A DNA stretch of 64,000 nt from Microbacterium sp. TPD7012 (GCF_003075395.1 NZ_QDFV01000004.1:62399-126398); one strand, 5' to 3'. Counted from the first letter of the stretch, positions 16,082 to 24,891 are shown. Notes: generated from the sequence alone by a model not told the origin. Numbers and translations: made by a program.

Positions 16082-17800
16082 GTGACAAACGCCTCACCTT
16101 CCTCCGCAGCCGAGGCCGTGCGCTCACCGCGCGAGGTCTTCACCGCGATATCCGGCCTCGTCGTCGGCATGTTCGTCGCCGTGCTCTCGGGCACCGTGGT
16201 GTCGACCTCGATGCCGGTGATCATCGCCGACCTCGGCGGCACCCAGTCCCAGTACACCTGGGTCATCACCGCGAGCCTGCTGGCGACCGCCGTCTCCACG
16301 CCCATCTGGGGCAAGCTCGCCGATCTGGTCGACCGCAAGATCCTCGTCCAGATCTCCCTGATCCTCTTCACCGTGGGCACCGTGATCGCCGGATTCTCCA
16401 CTGACACGAACATGCTCATCGCCGTCCGCGTCGTGCAGGGCATCGGCGTCGGCGGTCTCATGTCGCTGGTCATGATCGCCGTCGCGCTGATCATCTCCCC
16501 GCGCGAACGCGGCAAGTACATGGGCGTCGTCGGCGGCATCATGGCACTCGGCACCATCGGCGGCCCGCTGCTCGGCGGACTCCTCACGGACGTCTGGGGC
16601 TGGCGCTCCAACTTCTTCGTCGGTGTGCCGTTCGCGATCCTGGCGCTCGTGCTGCTGCAGTTCACGTTGCATCTGCCGAAGCCCCAGCGCGACACCAAGG
16701 TGTCGATCGACTACTTCGGCATCGTGCTTCTCGCGGTCGGCGTCTCGACGCTCCTCATCTGGGTCTCGATGGGCGGCAGCCAGTTCGACTGGGACTCCTC
16801 GACGAGCATCATGCTCGCCGTGACCGCCGGTGTCGCGATCGCCGCCTTCATCACGGTCGAGTTCTTCGTCAAGGAGCCGATCGTGCCGATGTCGCTGTTC
16901 CGCAACCGCACCTTCACGCTCTCGGTCATCGCGTCGATCGCCATCGGCGTCTCGATGTTCGCGACGTCCGTGTTCCTCGCGCAGTACTTCCAGCTCGCCC
17001 GCGGCGCCACGCCCACCGAGTCCGGTCTCATGACCATCCCGATGATCATCGGCCAGATGGGTGCGTCGATCGTCATCGGCCAGCTCGTGAGCCGCTTCGG
17101 CAAGTGGAAGGGCTGGATGCTGACCGGCTCAGTCCTGACCACGGTCGGCGTGAGCCTCATGGCGACCCTGCGCTACGACACCCCGTTCCCGCTCGTGGCC
17201 GTCTACATGTTCGTCCTCGGCGCCGGTCTCGGCATGGTCATGCAGAACCTCACCCTGATCGTGCAGAACGACACCGCCCCGCAGCAGCTGGGTGCGGCCT
17301 CGTCGAACGTCAACTTCTTCCGCACGATCGCCGGGACCATCGGTGTGACCGTGATGGGCTCGCTCCTGTCGACCAGCGTCGCCAGCTACATCACCGACGG
17401 CCTTGACGGCTTCGTGCCGACGACGCCCGACGAGGTCAGCGCGCTGGAGCACCTCGCGTCGGGCGACGTCCCGAAGGTCGGCCAGCTCCCTGATACGATC
17501 CGCGCGATCGTCGAAGGCGCCTACGGTCACGGCATCGCCGATGCGTTCATCATCGCGATCCCGCTCGCCGTGATCGCCGTCATCGCGATCGCGTTCATCA
17601 GGAACAAGCCGCTCTCGACGAAGAACGCCGCCGAGCAGCTTCGCGACCAGGCCGAGGAATCGGTCATCGAGGTCGCCGAGGCCGAGGTCGGCGCATCGCT
17701 CTCGACCGGAACCATCCGGATCGCGAGCGCCGAGCCCACGTCGACGAGCACTGCGCCGGTGACCGTGCTCGAGCGCGAGGATCGGGAGCAGAGGCGCTGA
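16082..17800 (+). CDS. DHA2/EmrB-family drug exporter (MFS, 14 TMS)
   Basis: A 572-residue membrane transporter. The first transmembrane segment begins near residue 25, and the antiporter motif (GPLLGGLLTD) and helix 2-3 loop GKLADLVDRK fit the 14-segment DHA2 family. A 60-residue acidic cytoplasmic tail follows the last segment. It should export drugs or toxic metabolites using the proton gradient. Start GTG 16082 has AGGAG at 16067-16071. The marR gene follows after 1 bp, so the two form an operon behind two perfect inverted repeats. Confidence 0.9.
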   Translation: MTNASPSSAAEAVRSPREVFTAISGLVVGMFVAVLSGTVVSTSMPVIIADLGGTQSQYTWVITASLLATAVSTPIWGKLADLVDRKILVQISLILFTVGTVIAGFSTDTNMLIAVRVVQGIGVGGLMSLVMIAVALIISPRERGKYMGVVGGIMALGTIGGPLLGGLLTDVWGWRSNFFVGVPFAILALVLLQFTLHLPKPQRDTKVSIDYFGIVLLAVGVSTLLIWVSMGGSQFDWDSSTSIMLAVTAGVAIAAFITVEFFVKEPIVPMSLFRNRTFTLSVIASIAIGVSMFATSVFLAQYFQLARGATPTESGLMTIPMIIGQMGASIVIGQLVSRFGKWKGWMLTGSVLTTVGVSLMATLRYDTPFPLVAVYMFVLGAGLGMVMQNLTLIVQNDTAPQQLGAASSNVNFFRTIAGTIGVTVMGSLLSTSVASYITDGLDGFVPTTPDEVSALEHLASGDVPKVGQLPDTIRAIVEGAYGHGIADAFIIAIPLAVIAVIAIAFIRNKPLSTKNAAEQLRDQAEESVIEVAEAEVGASLSTGTIRIASAEPTSTSTAPVTVLEREDREQRR

Positions 17801-17801
17801 C

Positions 17802-18266
17802 GTGGTCACCTCGGTCACGTCGGAAGCGACGGCGTCTCGCGACGTGGACAGCGCGCTCGGAGACCTCCAGACGCATCTGAGCCTCATCTTCGCGAGGACC
17901 CGGACGCTCTGGAAGGAATCCGCAGCGCGCATCGACCCGGAGCTGCAGGTCGGCGGCTACAAGCTGCTGACGTTCATCGAGCGGGCCGAGACGGCGAACG
18001 CGCACGAGCTCGCCGAGCGCTTCGAGATGGACAAGTCGGTGATCAGCCGTCAGGTGCGGATGCTGGAGGATCTCGGTCTGATCGAGTCCCGCCCCGACGA
18101 GCGTGATGGGCGGCTGCGGGTCCTGACGGCGACGCCGTCGGCCCGCGCCGCTCTCGCCGAGCTGCGCCGTGACCATGCCACACGCCTGCGCACGGTCGTG
18201 GCGGAGCTGACGCAGGACGAGGTCGACGCGGCATCCAAGGTTTTCCGGCTGCTCGCCGAGATCTGA
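17802..18266 (+). CDS. MarR-family regulator of the upstream exporter
   Basis: A 154-residue winged helix protein with recognition region AERFEMDKSVISRQVRMLEDLG and wing DERDGRLRVL. GTG 17802 is one base after the exporter stop, so expression is coupled. The AGTTG-CAACT repeats at 16011-16058 are the natural operator candidates, giving a self-regulated efflux unit that responds to a ligand of the repressor. It is closely similar in layout to the next gene, another MarR. Confidence 0.9.
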   Translation: MVTSVTSEATASRDVDSALGDLQTHLSLIFARTRTLWKESAARIDPELQVGGYKLLTFIERAETANAHELAERFEMDKSVISRQVRMLEDLGLIESRPDERDGRLRVLTATPSARAALAELRRDHATRLRTVVAELTQDEVDAASKVFRLLAEI

Positions 18267-18272
18267 CGCCAC

Positions 18273-18347
18273 GCAGGATCAGGCGATCACGTGAGATCAG
18301 TTCGAAACGGGGCGAACTCGCCTGATCCTGCGAGTTCGCCTGATCTC
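18273..18347. repeat. Composite inverted repeat with alternative pairings
   Basis: GCAGGATCAGGCGA (18273-18286) pairs perfectly with TCGCCTGATCCTGC (18318-18331). GCGAACTCGC (18312-18321) pairs with GCGAGTTCGC (18330-18339), using bases of the first pairing's right arm. GAGATCAG (18293-18300) pairs with CTGATCTC (18340-18347). The pairings overlap, so they are mutually exclusive or interleaved. It may be a dispersed intergenic repeat, a terminator of the exporter operon, or both. Confidence 0.6.
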
Positions 18348-18379
18348 GCGAGGCGGGGCCGCGCCGTAAGCTGGCGGTC

Positions 18380-18916
18380 ATGAGCGCCTCGCCCGACGAA
18401 CACGCCGGAACCGGTGCATCCGCCGCCGCGCCGGACGCCGCGCCCGCCGCCGCCGCTCCCGAAGGAGCGGGAAGCAGCGAGGTCGGAAGCGCCGAGCTCG
18501 ATCAGGCCATCTCGCGCGTGGAGCACGAGCTCGGGCGGCTCTTCGCCCGCATCCGCGTGAGCTGGCGTGAAGCCGCGACGACCGTGCATCCTGATCTGCA
18601 GCCGCTCGGCTACCAGGTGCTGACGTCGATCGCGACGGGCAAGGCCACATCGGCCGGCGCCATCATCGAGCGCCTGCAGACCGACAAGTCGGCCGTGAGC
18701 CGACAGGTGCGTCAGCTCGAGGAGCTGGGGCTCGTGGAGAGCGTCCGCGACCCGGATGACCGCCGGGCGCGCGTGCTCGTCGCGACCGACCTCGCCCAGG
18801 AGCGCGTGGCGCTGGCCCGCTCGCGGTACGAGGAGCGGCTGGGGGAGCGGCTGCGCCGCTGGTCGGCCGAGGACCTCGACCACTTCACCGAACTGCTCGC
18901 CGCGTTCGGCGACTGA
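18380..18916 (+). CDS. MarR-family transcriptional regulator (second copy)
   Basis: A 178-residue MarR protein. The first 38 residues are Ala/Pro-rich and disordered; the winged helix follows, with IIERLQTDKSAVSRQVRQLEELG closely matching the preceding MarR (KSVISRQVRMLEDLG). Probably an old duplication. It has its own TAAGCT box (18367-18372) 7 nt before the ATG and is separated from the first marR by the composite hairpin, so it is likely regulated separately. Its target is not evident nearby. Confidence 0.88.
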   Translation: MSASPDEHAGTGASAAAPDAAPAAAAPEGAGSSEVGSAELDQAISRVEHELGRLFARIRVSWREAATTVHPDLQPLGYQVLTSIATGKATSAGAIIERLQTDKSAVSRQVRQLEELGLVESVRDPDDRRARVLVATDLAQERVALARSRYEERLGERLRRWSAEDLDHFTELLAAFGD

Positions 18917-18932
18917 TCCCGAGCGTCGACGC

Positions 18933-19325
18933 TCAGGCTTCGAGCTGCGCCCGTATCCGCAGGTGCGGTTCCGAGTCCGCGTGCTCCACGATGCGCCCGC
19001 CCGCGATGCGGTAGATGCCGAACTCGGCGACGTTCACGTGACGACGGGTCGCTGACAGGCCCTGGAAGACCCCGGAGTGCGTGCCGCTGCCGCGCAGATG
19101 GGCGGCGATGCGATCATCCTCGATGACGAGCTGGATGCGCCGCCAGCGCCAGTCCGGGAACGCATGGAACAGGTCGGCCATGTCGTCGATCCACGCGTCC
19201 GCCCCGCCGGGCAGGTGCGCACGTCGCACCTGCGGATCGACGAACTCGCGGAGGGCATCCAGATCGTGGGCGTTGCAGACGTCCAGGTATTCGGCGAACC
19301 ACTCTCTCGACTCCCACGGCTCCAC
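18933..19325 (-). CDS. SnoaL-like / NTF2-fold protein
   Basis: A 130-residue protein with the cone-shaped NTF2-like pattern: helix WFAEYLDVCNAHDLDAL, then DMADLFHAFPDWRW, then beta strands ending RIAGGRIVEHADSEP. This resembles SnoaL-like polyketide cyclase/ester cyclase proteins, a family with many uncharacterised members. The start is GTG 19325. It converges with the second marR and is divergent from the DUF1684 gene. The fold is well supported; a catalytic role is not. Confidence 0.8.
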   Translation of the reverse strand: MEPWESREWFAEYLDVCNAHDLDALREFVDPQVRRAHLPGGADAWIDDMADLFHAFPDWRWRRIQLVIEDDRIAAHLRGSGTHSGVFQGLSATRRHVNVAEFGIYRIAGGRIVEHADSEPHLRIRAQLEA

Positions 19326-19375
19326 TCGTCCATTATTCCGGGTGCCCGTTCAGTCGAGGGCATAGCCTGAACCTC

Positions 19376-20011
19376 ATGACGCTCGAGAACGCCCGCACCG
19401 CCGCCGAGGTCGTCGACTGGCGACGCCGGGTCTTCGCCCTGTACGCCGCCGTCCGCGATGCCGAGTCCCCCGAGGATGCGCACGAGCTCTGGCGGATCGA
19501 GCGCGACGAGCTGCTGCTCCACCACCCGGCGACGCCGCTGCTGTCGGAGGATCGGCTGCTGTTCGACGGGCTGCCGATCGCCTCCTACGACCCGCAGTGG
19601 CGCTTCGAGCTGCCCATCCTCCCCGCCGAGCCCGGCGGCTTCGAGTTCGCGACCGGTACCGACGGCGTCGTGCCGTTCGAGCGGATCGGCATGGTCGAGA
19701 TCCCCGACACCGGGACGCTCGACATCTGGCGTCTGACCTCGTACGGCGGGGGACTCTTCATCCCCGTGCGCGACGCCCTCGCCGGTCGTCCCGACGGCAC
19801 ATACGGCGGCGGGCGCTACCTGATCGACACGATCAAGGGCGCCGACCTCGGCTCGGATGCGGCGCGCGGCACGATCGTGCTGGACTTCAACTTCGCGTAC
19901 AACCCGTCGTGCGCCTACGACCCCGCGTGGGCCTGCCCGCTCGCCCAGCCGGGCAACGTGCTCTCCGTCGCGGTCCCGGTCGGCGAGATGTACGCCGGCG
20001 CGGCGAGCTGA
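19376..20011 (+). CDS. DUF1684 family protein
   Basis: A 211-residue soluble protein with the DUF1684 signature near its end: LDFNFAYNPSCAYD followed by WACPLAQPGN. An Arg/Gly-rich central part (YGGGLFIPVRDAL) precedes it. The cysteines and acidic residues of the signature may bind a ligand or metal, but no activity is known to me. TAGCCT (19363-19368) lies 7 nt before ATG 19376, suggesting a leaderless transcript. Neighbours give no hint of role. Confidence 0.85.
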   Translation: MTLENARTAAEVVDWRRRVFALYAAVRDAESPEDAHELWRIERDELLLHHPATPLLSEDRLLFDGLPIASYDPQWRFELPILPAEPGGFEFATGTDGVVPFERIGMVEIPDTGTLDIWRLTSYGGGLFIPVRDALAGRPDGTYGGGRYLIDTIKGADLGSDAARGTIVLDFNFAYNPSCAYDPAWACPLAQPGNVLSVAVPVGEMYAGAAS

Positions 20012-20033
20012 CGCTCGAGGGACGCGGCATCCG

Positions 20034-21434
20034 TCAGCGGCGCGTGCGGGCTCGCGCCCTGCTCACGCTCCCGAGCGTCGCCCGCACCGGAGTGCCCAGG
20101 TAGAGCCCCAACGAGGCGCCCGACGCGAGCCCGACCCCGATCACGGCGGCGTAGATCAGCGAGCTTCCGGCCACGACGACATCCGATGCCGAACCGCCGG
20201 TGTGGACCATCTCGAGCAGCCCCTGGAACACCGCCACACCCGGGACGAGCGGCACGATCGCGGCGGTCGTCACCGCCACCGATGGCACGTGCAGGTTGTG
20301 CGCGATCATCACCCCGACGAAGCTCGCGAGCAGGGCGCCGAGGGCGCTCGCCGCGGCGGGATGAAGCTGCACCGCCGACGCGAGCGTGTAGCCCGCGATC
20401 GTGATGGCGCTGAGGAGGGCGCTCACGAGGATGATCCGGATGCCGGCGCCGTTGAACACCGCCACCGCGACCGCGATGATGATCGCCCCGGCGAACACGC
20501 CGAGAAGCGGTCCGAAGGGAGCAGGGTCGTCGGGAAGGTCCATCGTGAACCCCAGCACGCTGCCGAGCTCGAGACCCACCAGGATGCCGATCACGACACC
20601 GAGCGTCTGCATCGTGAGGTCGAGGATGCGTCCGCCGGCCGTGAGGGCGAAGCCGTCGATGGCATCCTGCGCCGCACCGACCACGGTGAGGCCGGCGAGC
20701 ATGAGCACGATGCCGGACGCCACGATGATCGACGGGCGGATGCCGACGAACGGCTCGATGCCCGCGGCGCCCAGCGCCGACACGGCCACGGCCACCACCG
20801 TCGTGACGAAGCCCCCGGCGATCTGGTTGAAGAACAGCGGCACCTGCAGCCGGGAGAGCCCGGCCTGGGTGATCGCCGCGGCCAGAGCCGCGAGGAACGT
20901 GAGGCCGACGATGATCGGCGACGCGCCGAGGAGGATGCTGACGCCGACCGCGAGCATGGCGCGGGCGACCACGACGATCGGCTGCTGGTAGCGGAACGGC
21001 ATCCGACGGATCGCGCGGAACGCGGTGCGGGCCGACTCCAGATCGAGCCCGCCCCGGATGTCGGAGACCAGCGCCTGCACCCGCTGGAGCTTCGCGTGAT
21101 CGGGTGCTGCGACGCGCACCACGCGCACGAGGGTCTCGGGCCAGACCTCGCCGCTGAGGTGGAACGAGACCGTGATGGAGTTGTATGTGACGTCGACCTG
21201 CACCCCGCGAAGCCCGTAGGCGTCGCAGACGCGCATGATGGCGAGCGTGACCTCGTGCGCGGAGGCTCCGATCGCGAACATGGACTCGCCGATGCGGGTC
21301 GAGAGGTCGAGGACCTTCGGCACCGTGCGCTCGTCGATCACCGGCATGACCTCGGTGGCCGCGACGCTCGCGGGGTCGGTGTGCACGAGTCTGCGCGCGG
21401 CGGCGAGCAGACGCCGAGGGGACTTCGGGGACAT
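20034..21434 (-). CDS. Threonine/serine exporter family membrane protein (ThrE-like)
   Basis: A 466-residue membrane protein. The N-terminal cytoplasmic part (about residues 1-160) contains DLSTRIGESMFAIGASAHEV, typical of the ThrE N-terminal domain. About ten hydrophobic segments follow. ThrE of Corynebacterium exports threonine and serine. Both halves are fused in one chain, as in actinobacterial members. ATG 21434 is close to GGAGG, a tight spacing, but no better start lies upstream. It ends just before the convergent DUF1684 gene. Confidence 0.88.
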   Translation of the reverse strand: MSPKSPRRLLAAARRLVHTDPASVAATEVMPVIDERTVPKVLDLSTRIGESMFAIGASAHEVTLAIMRVCDAYGLRGVQVDVTYNSITVSFHLSGEVWPETLVRVVRVAAPDHAKLQRVQALVSDIRGGLDLESARTAFRAIRRMPFRYQQPIVVVARAMLAVGVSILLGASPIIVGLTFLAALAAAITQAGLSRLQVPLFFNQIAGGFVTTVVAVAVSALGAAGIEPFVGIRPSIIVASGIVLMLAGLTVVGAAQDAIDGFALTAGGRILDLTMQTLGVVIGILVGLELGSVLGFTMDLPDDPAPFGPLLGVFAGAIIIAVAVAVFNGAGIRIILVSALLSAITIAGYTLASAVQLHPAAASALGALLASFVGVMIAHNLHVPSVAVTTAAIVPLVPGVAVFQGLLEMVHTGGSASDVVVAGSSLIYAAVIGVGLASGASLGLYLGTPVRATLGSVSRARARTRR

Positions 21435-21481
21435 GCCTCCATTCTCCGGCGTCGGGTCGCTGGCACAGGCGGCGCCGCGCC

Positions 21482-22342
21482 CTACCTCAGGTACGCGTCG
21501 ACCATCAGCGCCCCGCGGATCTCGCGCAGCCTGTCGATCAGGAGCGCGACGCCGCGAGTCCCGACCGACGCCAGCTGCAGGTCGTGCGGACCGAGCGGCT
21601 CGAGCTTCCCGGTGCGCACGCGCACGACCTCCCATCCGGCGCTCCGCACCGCGCGATCCTTCCGGCGGTCGGTCTCCTCGCGTCTGCCGACATGCTCGAG
21701 GCCGTGCCGGCCGACCGTGTCGTACTCGACGGCGATGCGCAGCTCGGGAAGCAGGATGTCGGGCCACACCTCGGTGTGACGGAAGAACGGGCGCGCCACC
21801 TTGATCGCGTTGACCTCGCCGGTGAACACCAGACGCGAGGTGAGCGCCGCGCGCAGCTTCTCCTCGGCGGCCGACGCCGGCTTCGGTGCGCACGCGCTGA
21901 GGAAGGCCGTCCCCTTCGGCAGATCCGGGGTCTTCGTGCACACGGCCGGAGCCGGCATCCGAGGTCGTGCGGGGATCGCGCGGGCCTCGCCCAGCACGAC
22001 GGGCTGCGGTCGGGCGAGGGCCGAGCACTCCGGGCACCACGCCGAGCGTCGGCGGACCCGCCCCGGCCGCTCGCGCTGCTCGGTCGGGGTCGCGGCGAAG
22101 CGATGGCCGACCGCGCACTCCCAGCAGAGCAGCACGTCGGCCGCGAGCGGCACCTGCGAGAGGGCGACGCCGTGGTTGAGCTCCGGGTGGTACTGCCGGA
22201 TCAGCTCCGGGTACGCCGCCCACCCGCTGCGGAAGGCGCCCACCTCATAGGGCACGGCGGCGCCGCGCGAGAACTGCCTCCTCGCCCACCACTGCTGCAC
22301 TGGCTCCGGCACGAGGGCGACGATAGCCGTGCCGACCGACAT
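21482..22342 (-). CDS. Zinc-ribbon protein with a putative endonuclease-like C-terminus
   Basis: A 286-residue protein. The middle carries two CxxC knuckles (CWEC and CPEC) about 38 residues apart around AVGHRF, a treble-clef/zinc-ribbon layout. The C-terminal part (PELRIAVEYDTVGRHG, then DRRKDRAVRSAGWEVVRVRTGKL) resembles the core of Vsr/DUF559-like nucleases, where an acidic residue after a beta strand and a later helix-strand pair form the active site. Nuclease activity is inferred. ATG 22342 starts the domain. It follows merR divergently; no modification gene is nearby. Confidence 0.65.
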   Translation of the reverse strand: MSVGTAIVALVPEPVQQWWARRQFSRGAAVPYEVGAFRSGWAAYPELIRQYHPELNHGVALSQVPLAADVLLCWECAVGHRFAATPTEQRERPGRVRRRSAWCPECSALARPQPVVLGEARAIPARPRMPAPAVCTKTPDLPKGTAFLSACAPKPASAAEEKLRAALTSRLVFTGEVNAIKVARPFFRHTEVWPDILLPELRIAVEYDTVGRHGLEHVGRREETDRRKDRAVRSAGWEVVRVRTGKLEPLGPHDLQLASVGTRGVALLIDRLREIRGALMVDAYLR

Positions 22343-22365
22343 CGAGATCCGGTTCGCGGGGATAC

Positions 22366-22386
22366 TTGACCCTGACACTGTGGCAG
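22366..22386 (+). promoter_or_regulatory. MerR-type promoter/operator candidate
   Basis: TTGACC (22366-22371) could be a -35 box. CTGACAC-T-GTGGCAG (22372-22386) is an imperfect dyad immediately downstream. MerR regulators bind dyads between boxes with a long, 19-20 bp spacer; 19 bp after TTGACC comes GAGAAC, a poor -10. It precedes a merR gene, so autoregulation is likely. Confidence 0.4.
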
Positions 22387-22402
22387 ACGGGAGAACAGAG
22401 AC

Positions 22403-23206
22403 ATGTTGTCCATCGGAGCCTTCGCGCAGATCGGCCAGGTGACCCATCGGATGCTGCGGCATTGGGACTCCTCCGGCCTGCTCGAGCCCGCCCACGTGGA
22501 CGAGTTCAGCGGCTACCGCTCGTACGATCCCTCGCAACTGGAGCGCCTGCACCGGATCGTCGCCCTGCGTCAGCTCGGCTTCGGGCTCGATGACATCGCG
22601 TCGATCCTCGATCAGGGGGTCGATGCGGATCGCATCGCGGCGCTGCTGCGGATCCGCCGCGCGGAGGTCGAGGAAGAGCATCGGGTGGCCGCGGGAAGAC
22701 TCGTCGACGTGGAGCGGCGGCTCCACCTCATCGAAAGAGAGAACCACATGTCCCAGATCGAGATCATCGAGAAGCCCCTCCCGGCCGTCCGCCTCGCGGC
22801 GAGCCGCACGGTCGTCGCGGATCAGCCCGAAGTCGCAGGCGTCGTGGGACCGGCCTTCGACGCCATCGCCGAGATCATCGGGGACGAGAGCGGCGCGCTC
22901 ACGACGCCGATCGCGCAGTACGAGACGATCGACGACGGACTGGAGATCATCGTCGGCTACGCGTACAGCGGACCCGCTCGCGACGGCTTCGACATCATCG
23001 AGCTCCCCGCGGTGGAGACCGCCGTGTGCGGCATCCATCTCGGTGCGATGGAGCGCATCGCCGAGAGCTGGCAGGCGATCCACGCCGAGGTCTTCGCGCG
23101 CGGCCTGGTGCACGACGGCCCGTGCCGCGAGCTGTACGTGCGCGCGGTCTCGGACGACCAGTCCGACTGGGTGACCGAGCTGCAGCAGCCCGTCCGCCGC
23201 GGGTAG
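22403..23206 (+). CDS. MerR-family regulator with GyrI-like effector domain
   Basis: A 267-residue protein. Residues 1-70 form the MerR winged helix (IGQVTHRMLRHWDSSGLLEP, YRSYDPSQLERL), residues about 75-115 a coiled-coil dimer helix, and residues about 120-260 a GyrI-like small-molecule-binding domain. This is the BmrR-type arrangement, in which a hydrophobic drug twists the promoter DNA into an active form. No transporter lies next to it, so the target is distant or itself. A dyad upstream is a candidate binding site. Confidence 0.9.
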   Translation: MLSIGAFAQIGQVTHRMLRHWDSSGLLEPAHVDEFSGYRSYDPSQLERLHRIVALRQLGFGLDDIASILDQGVDADRIAALLRIRRAEVEEEHRVAAGRLVDVERRLHLIERENHMSQIEIIEKPLPAVRLAASRTVVADQPEVAGVVGPAFDAIAEIIGDESGALTTPIAQYETIDDGLEIIVGYAYSGPARDGFDIIELPAVETAVCGIHLGAMERIAESWQAIHAEVFARGLVHDGPCRELYVRAVSDDQSDWVTELQQPVRRG

Positions 23207-23237
23207 GCGCCGGCCGGCCCGGCGCATGGCCGCGCGC

Positions 23238-23257
23238 GATCGTCGAATCGGACGATC
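23238..23257 (+). terminator. Small hairpin after merR
   Basis: GATCGTC (23238-23244) pairs with GACGATC (23251-23257) around GAATCG. It lies 31 bp beyond the merR stop and before the next gene on the same strand. There is no T run, so termination is only suggested. Confidence 0.35.
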
Positions 23258-23347
23258 ATGCGCGGTCGTTCCTGTTCGAAGCACCGATGCGGCTCCGATC
23301 GCAGACGATCAGAGTGATCCCATGCGGGCTGCGCGAGAGGATGCGGA

Positions 23348-24157
23348 ATGAGAGTCTTCGTCTCTGTCGACATGGAGGGCGTCGCCGGGGTCTCCACCCC
23401 GGATCAGGCCTATCGCGGCGGTCACAACTACGCCGCGTCGCAGCGCCTCATGACCGAGGAGGCCAATGCGGCCATCGCGGGCGCGTTCGACGCCGGCGCG
23501 ACGTCGGTCGTGGTGAACGACGCCCACGGGACGATGGACAATCTGCTCCCGGAGCAGCTGGACGAACGTGCCGATCTCGTCAACGGACGACCCAAGGCGC
23601 AGTGCATGATCCAGGGGCTGACCCGCGAGCACGATGTCGCGCTCTTCGTCGGATTCCACGCTCCGGCCGGCGCCCCCGGCGTGTTCTCGCACACGCTGTC
23701 GTCTCTCGCGTTCACCCGATTCCGCGTGAACGGGGAGACGGCGTCGGAGACCGATCTCGGCGTGCTCCAGGCGGCGGCTCTCGGGGTGCCGGTGGGGCTG
23801 GTCACCGGCGACGACCAGATCTGCGGGCTCACGCGCACCGCGTACCCGTGGATCCGCACGGCCCAGGTGAAGCAGGCGGTCGGGCAGTTCTCCGCGCACT
23901 CGGTGCATCCGCTCCGCGCACGGGAGGCGATCCGCGCCGAGGCCCGCGCCGCGGTCGAGAACGCCGGGCGGATGCCGGTGCCTGCGGTGCCCGACCGGCT
24001 CGTGCTCACCGTCGACCTGAAGACCCCGTTGCACGCCGAGATCGGGGCGCTGATCCCGGGGATGCGGCAGATCGATCGTCTGCAGCTCTCGTTCGACGCG
24101 GAGTCCCCGCAGCAGCTGCTCGACGTCTGCGCGCTGCTCTGGGAGACCGCGGACTGA
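23348..24157 (+). CDS. M55 family D-aminopeptidase (DppA-like)
   Basis: A 269-residue zinc peptidase. The metal ligands match Bacillus subtilis DppA almost position for position: Asp8 and Glu10 (SVDMEG), His60 (NDAHG) and His104 (GFHA), with His115 (FSHT) as the catalytic base and a Glu near 134. It should hydrolyse D-amino-acid dipeptides, probably recycling peptidoglycan peptides. Decamer assembly is usual for the family. It stands alone here, without the dipeptide transporter genes seen in Bacillus. Confidence 0.88.
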   Translation: MRVFVSVDMEGVAGVSTPDQAYRGGHNYAASQRLMTEEANAAIAGAFDAGATSVVVNDAHGTMDNLLPEQLDERADLVNGRPKAQCMIQGLTREHDVALFVGFHAPAGAPGVFSHTLSSLAFTRFRVNGETASETDLGVLQAAALGVPVGLVTGDDQICGLTRTAYPWIRTAQVKQAVGQFSAHSVHPLRAREAIRAEARAAVENAGRMPVPAVPDRLVLTVDLKTPLHAEIGALIPGMRQIDRLQLSFDAESPQQLLDVCALLWETAD

Positions 24158-24186
24158 CGATCCGCGGTGCGGGCCGCGCCCGGCCG

Positions 24187-24849
24187 TCAGGCGGGGGCGA
24201 GGCGGGCGACGAACCCGCGGATCCGTCGGTGCAGGGTCTCGAGCGCGGCGTCGAACGCGGCGGCCGTTCCGATCCGAGCAGGGTCGCGGATCGACCAGTG
24301 CAGGTCGTCGCGGGTCAGGAGCCGCTCGTGCGCGTCGTCGCAGACGGTGATGACCAGGTCGCCCGGGGTGCGGACATCGTCGATGTGGCGGGGCGGGCGT
24401 CGCTGGTCGATCGCCAGGCCATGCCTCTCGGCCGAGGCGACGGCGCCCGGGTTCACCGCATCCGCCGGCCGGGTGCCCGCGGAAGCGACCGGGATGGCGC
24501 TCATGTCCTGCCAGACGACTTCCGCGAGCTGCGATCGCGCGGAGTTGGCCGTGCAGACGAACACGACGCGGTCCGGGGGCGGCACGCTGGGCGGAGCGAG
24601 CGTGTCGAAGACCTCGGGCCGCAGGCCGATGTAGCTGCGCCGCTGATCGAACTCCGAGCGCGCCCGCGCGATGATCTGGGCCGATTCGAGAACGCCGAGG
24701 TGGTGGGCGACGAGATTGGATCGGAGCCCGAGCTGCGCGCCGATCTCCGACGACGACAGGTCGCCGAGAGTGAGGAGATCGACCATGCGCAGGCGCGTCT
24801 GATCCGCGAGTGCGGCGAAGATGCCGGCGCGGCGTTCGAGATCGGTCAT
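24187..24849 (-). CDS. ArsR-type regulator fused to low-molecular-weight phosphatase/arsenate-reductase-like domain
   Basis: A 220-residue fusion. Residues 1-75 form an ArsR winged helix (FAALADQTRLRMVDLL, LGLRSNLVAHHLGVLE). Residues 92-220 form an LMW-PTP fold with the CX5R loop Cys99-Arg105 (VFVCTANSARS). A later CDDAHE supplies one more Cys, so the full three-Cys set of thioredoxin-linked arsenate reductases is absent. The ArsR half lacks an obvious paired-Cys metal site. Starts at 24849, 24858 and 24867 are possible; none has an ideal ribosome site. Confidence 0.83.
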   Translation of the reverse strand: MTDLERRAGIFAALADQTRLRMVDLLTLGDLSSSEIGAQLGLRSNLVAHHLGVLESAQIIARARSEFDQRRSYIGLRPEVFDTLAPPSVPPPDRVVFVCTANSARSQLAEVVWQDMSAIPVASAGTRPADAVNPGAVASAERHGLAIDQRRPPRHIDDVRTPGDLVITVCDDAHERLLTRDDLHWSIRDPARIGTAAAFDAALETLHRRIRGFVARLAPA

Positions 24850-24891
24850 CGCCTTCATCCATACCACGGTCGCGAGGCTGTGTCCATGAGG

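Noticed and set aside
20034..22223. One long minus-strand frame joining the exporter and the zinc-ribbon gene
   Set aside because: The exporter domain begins at ATG 21434, and the upstream part of that frame is an off-frame reading of the zinc-ribbon gene.
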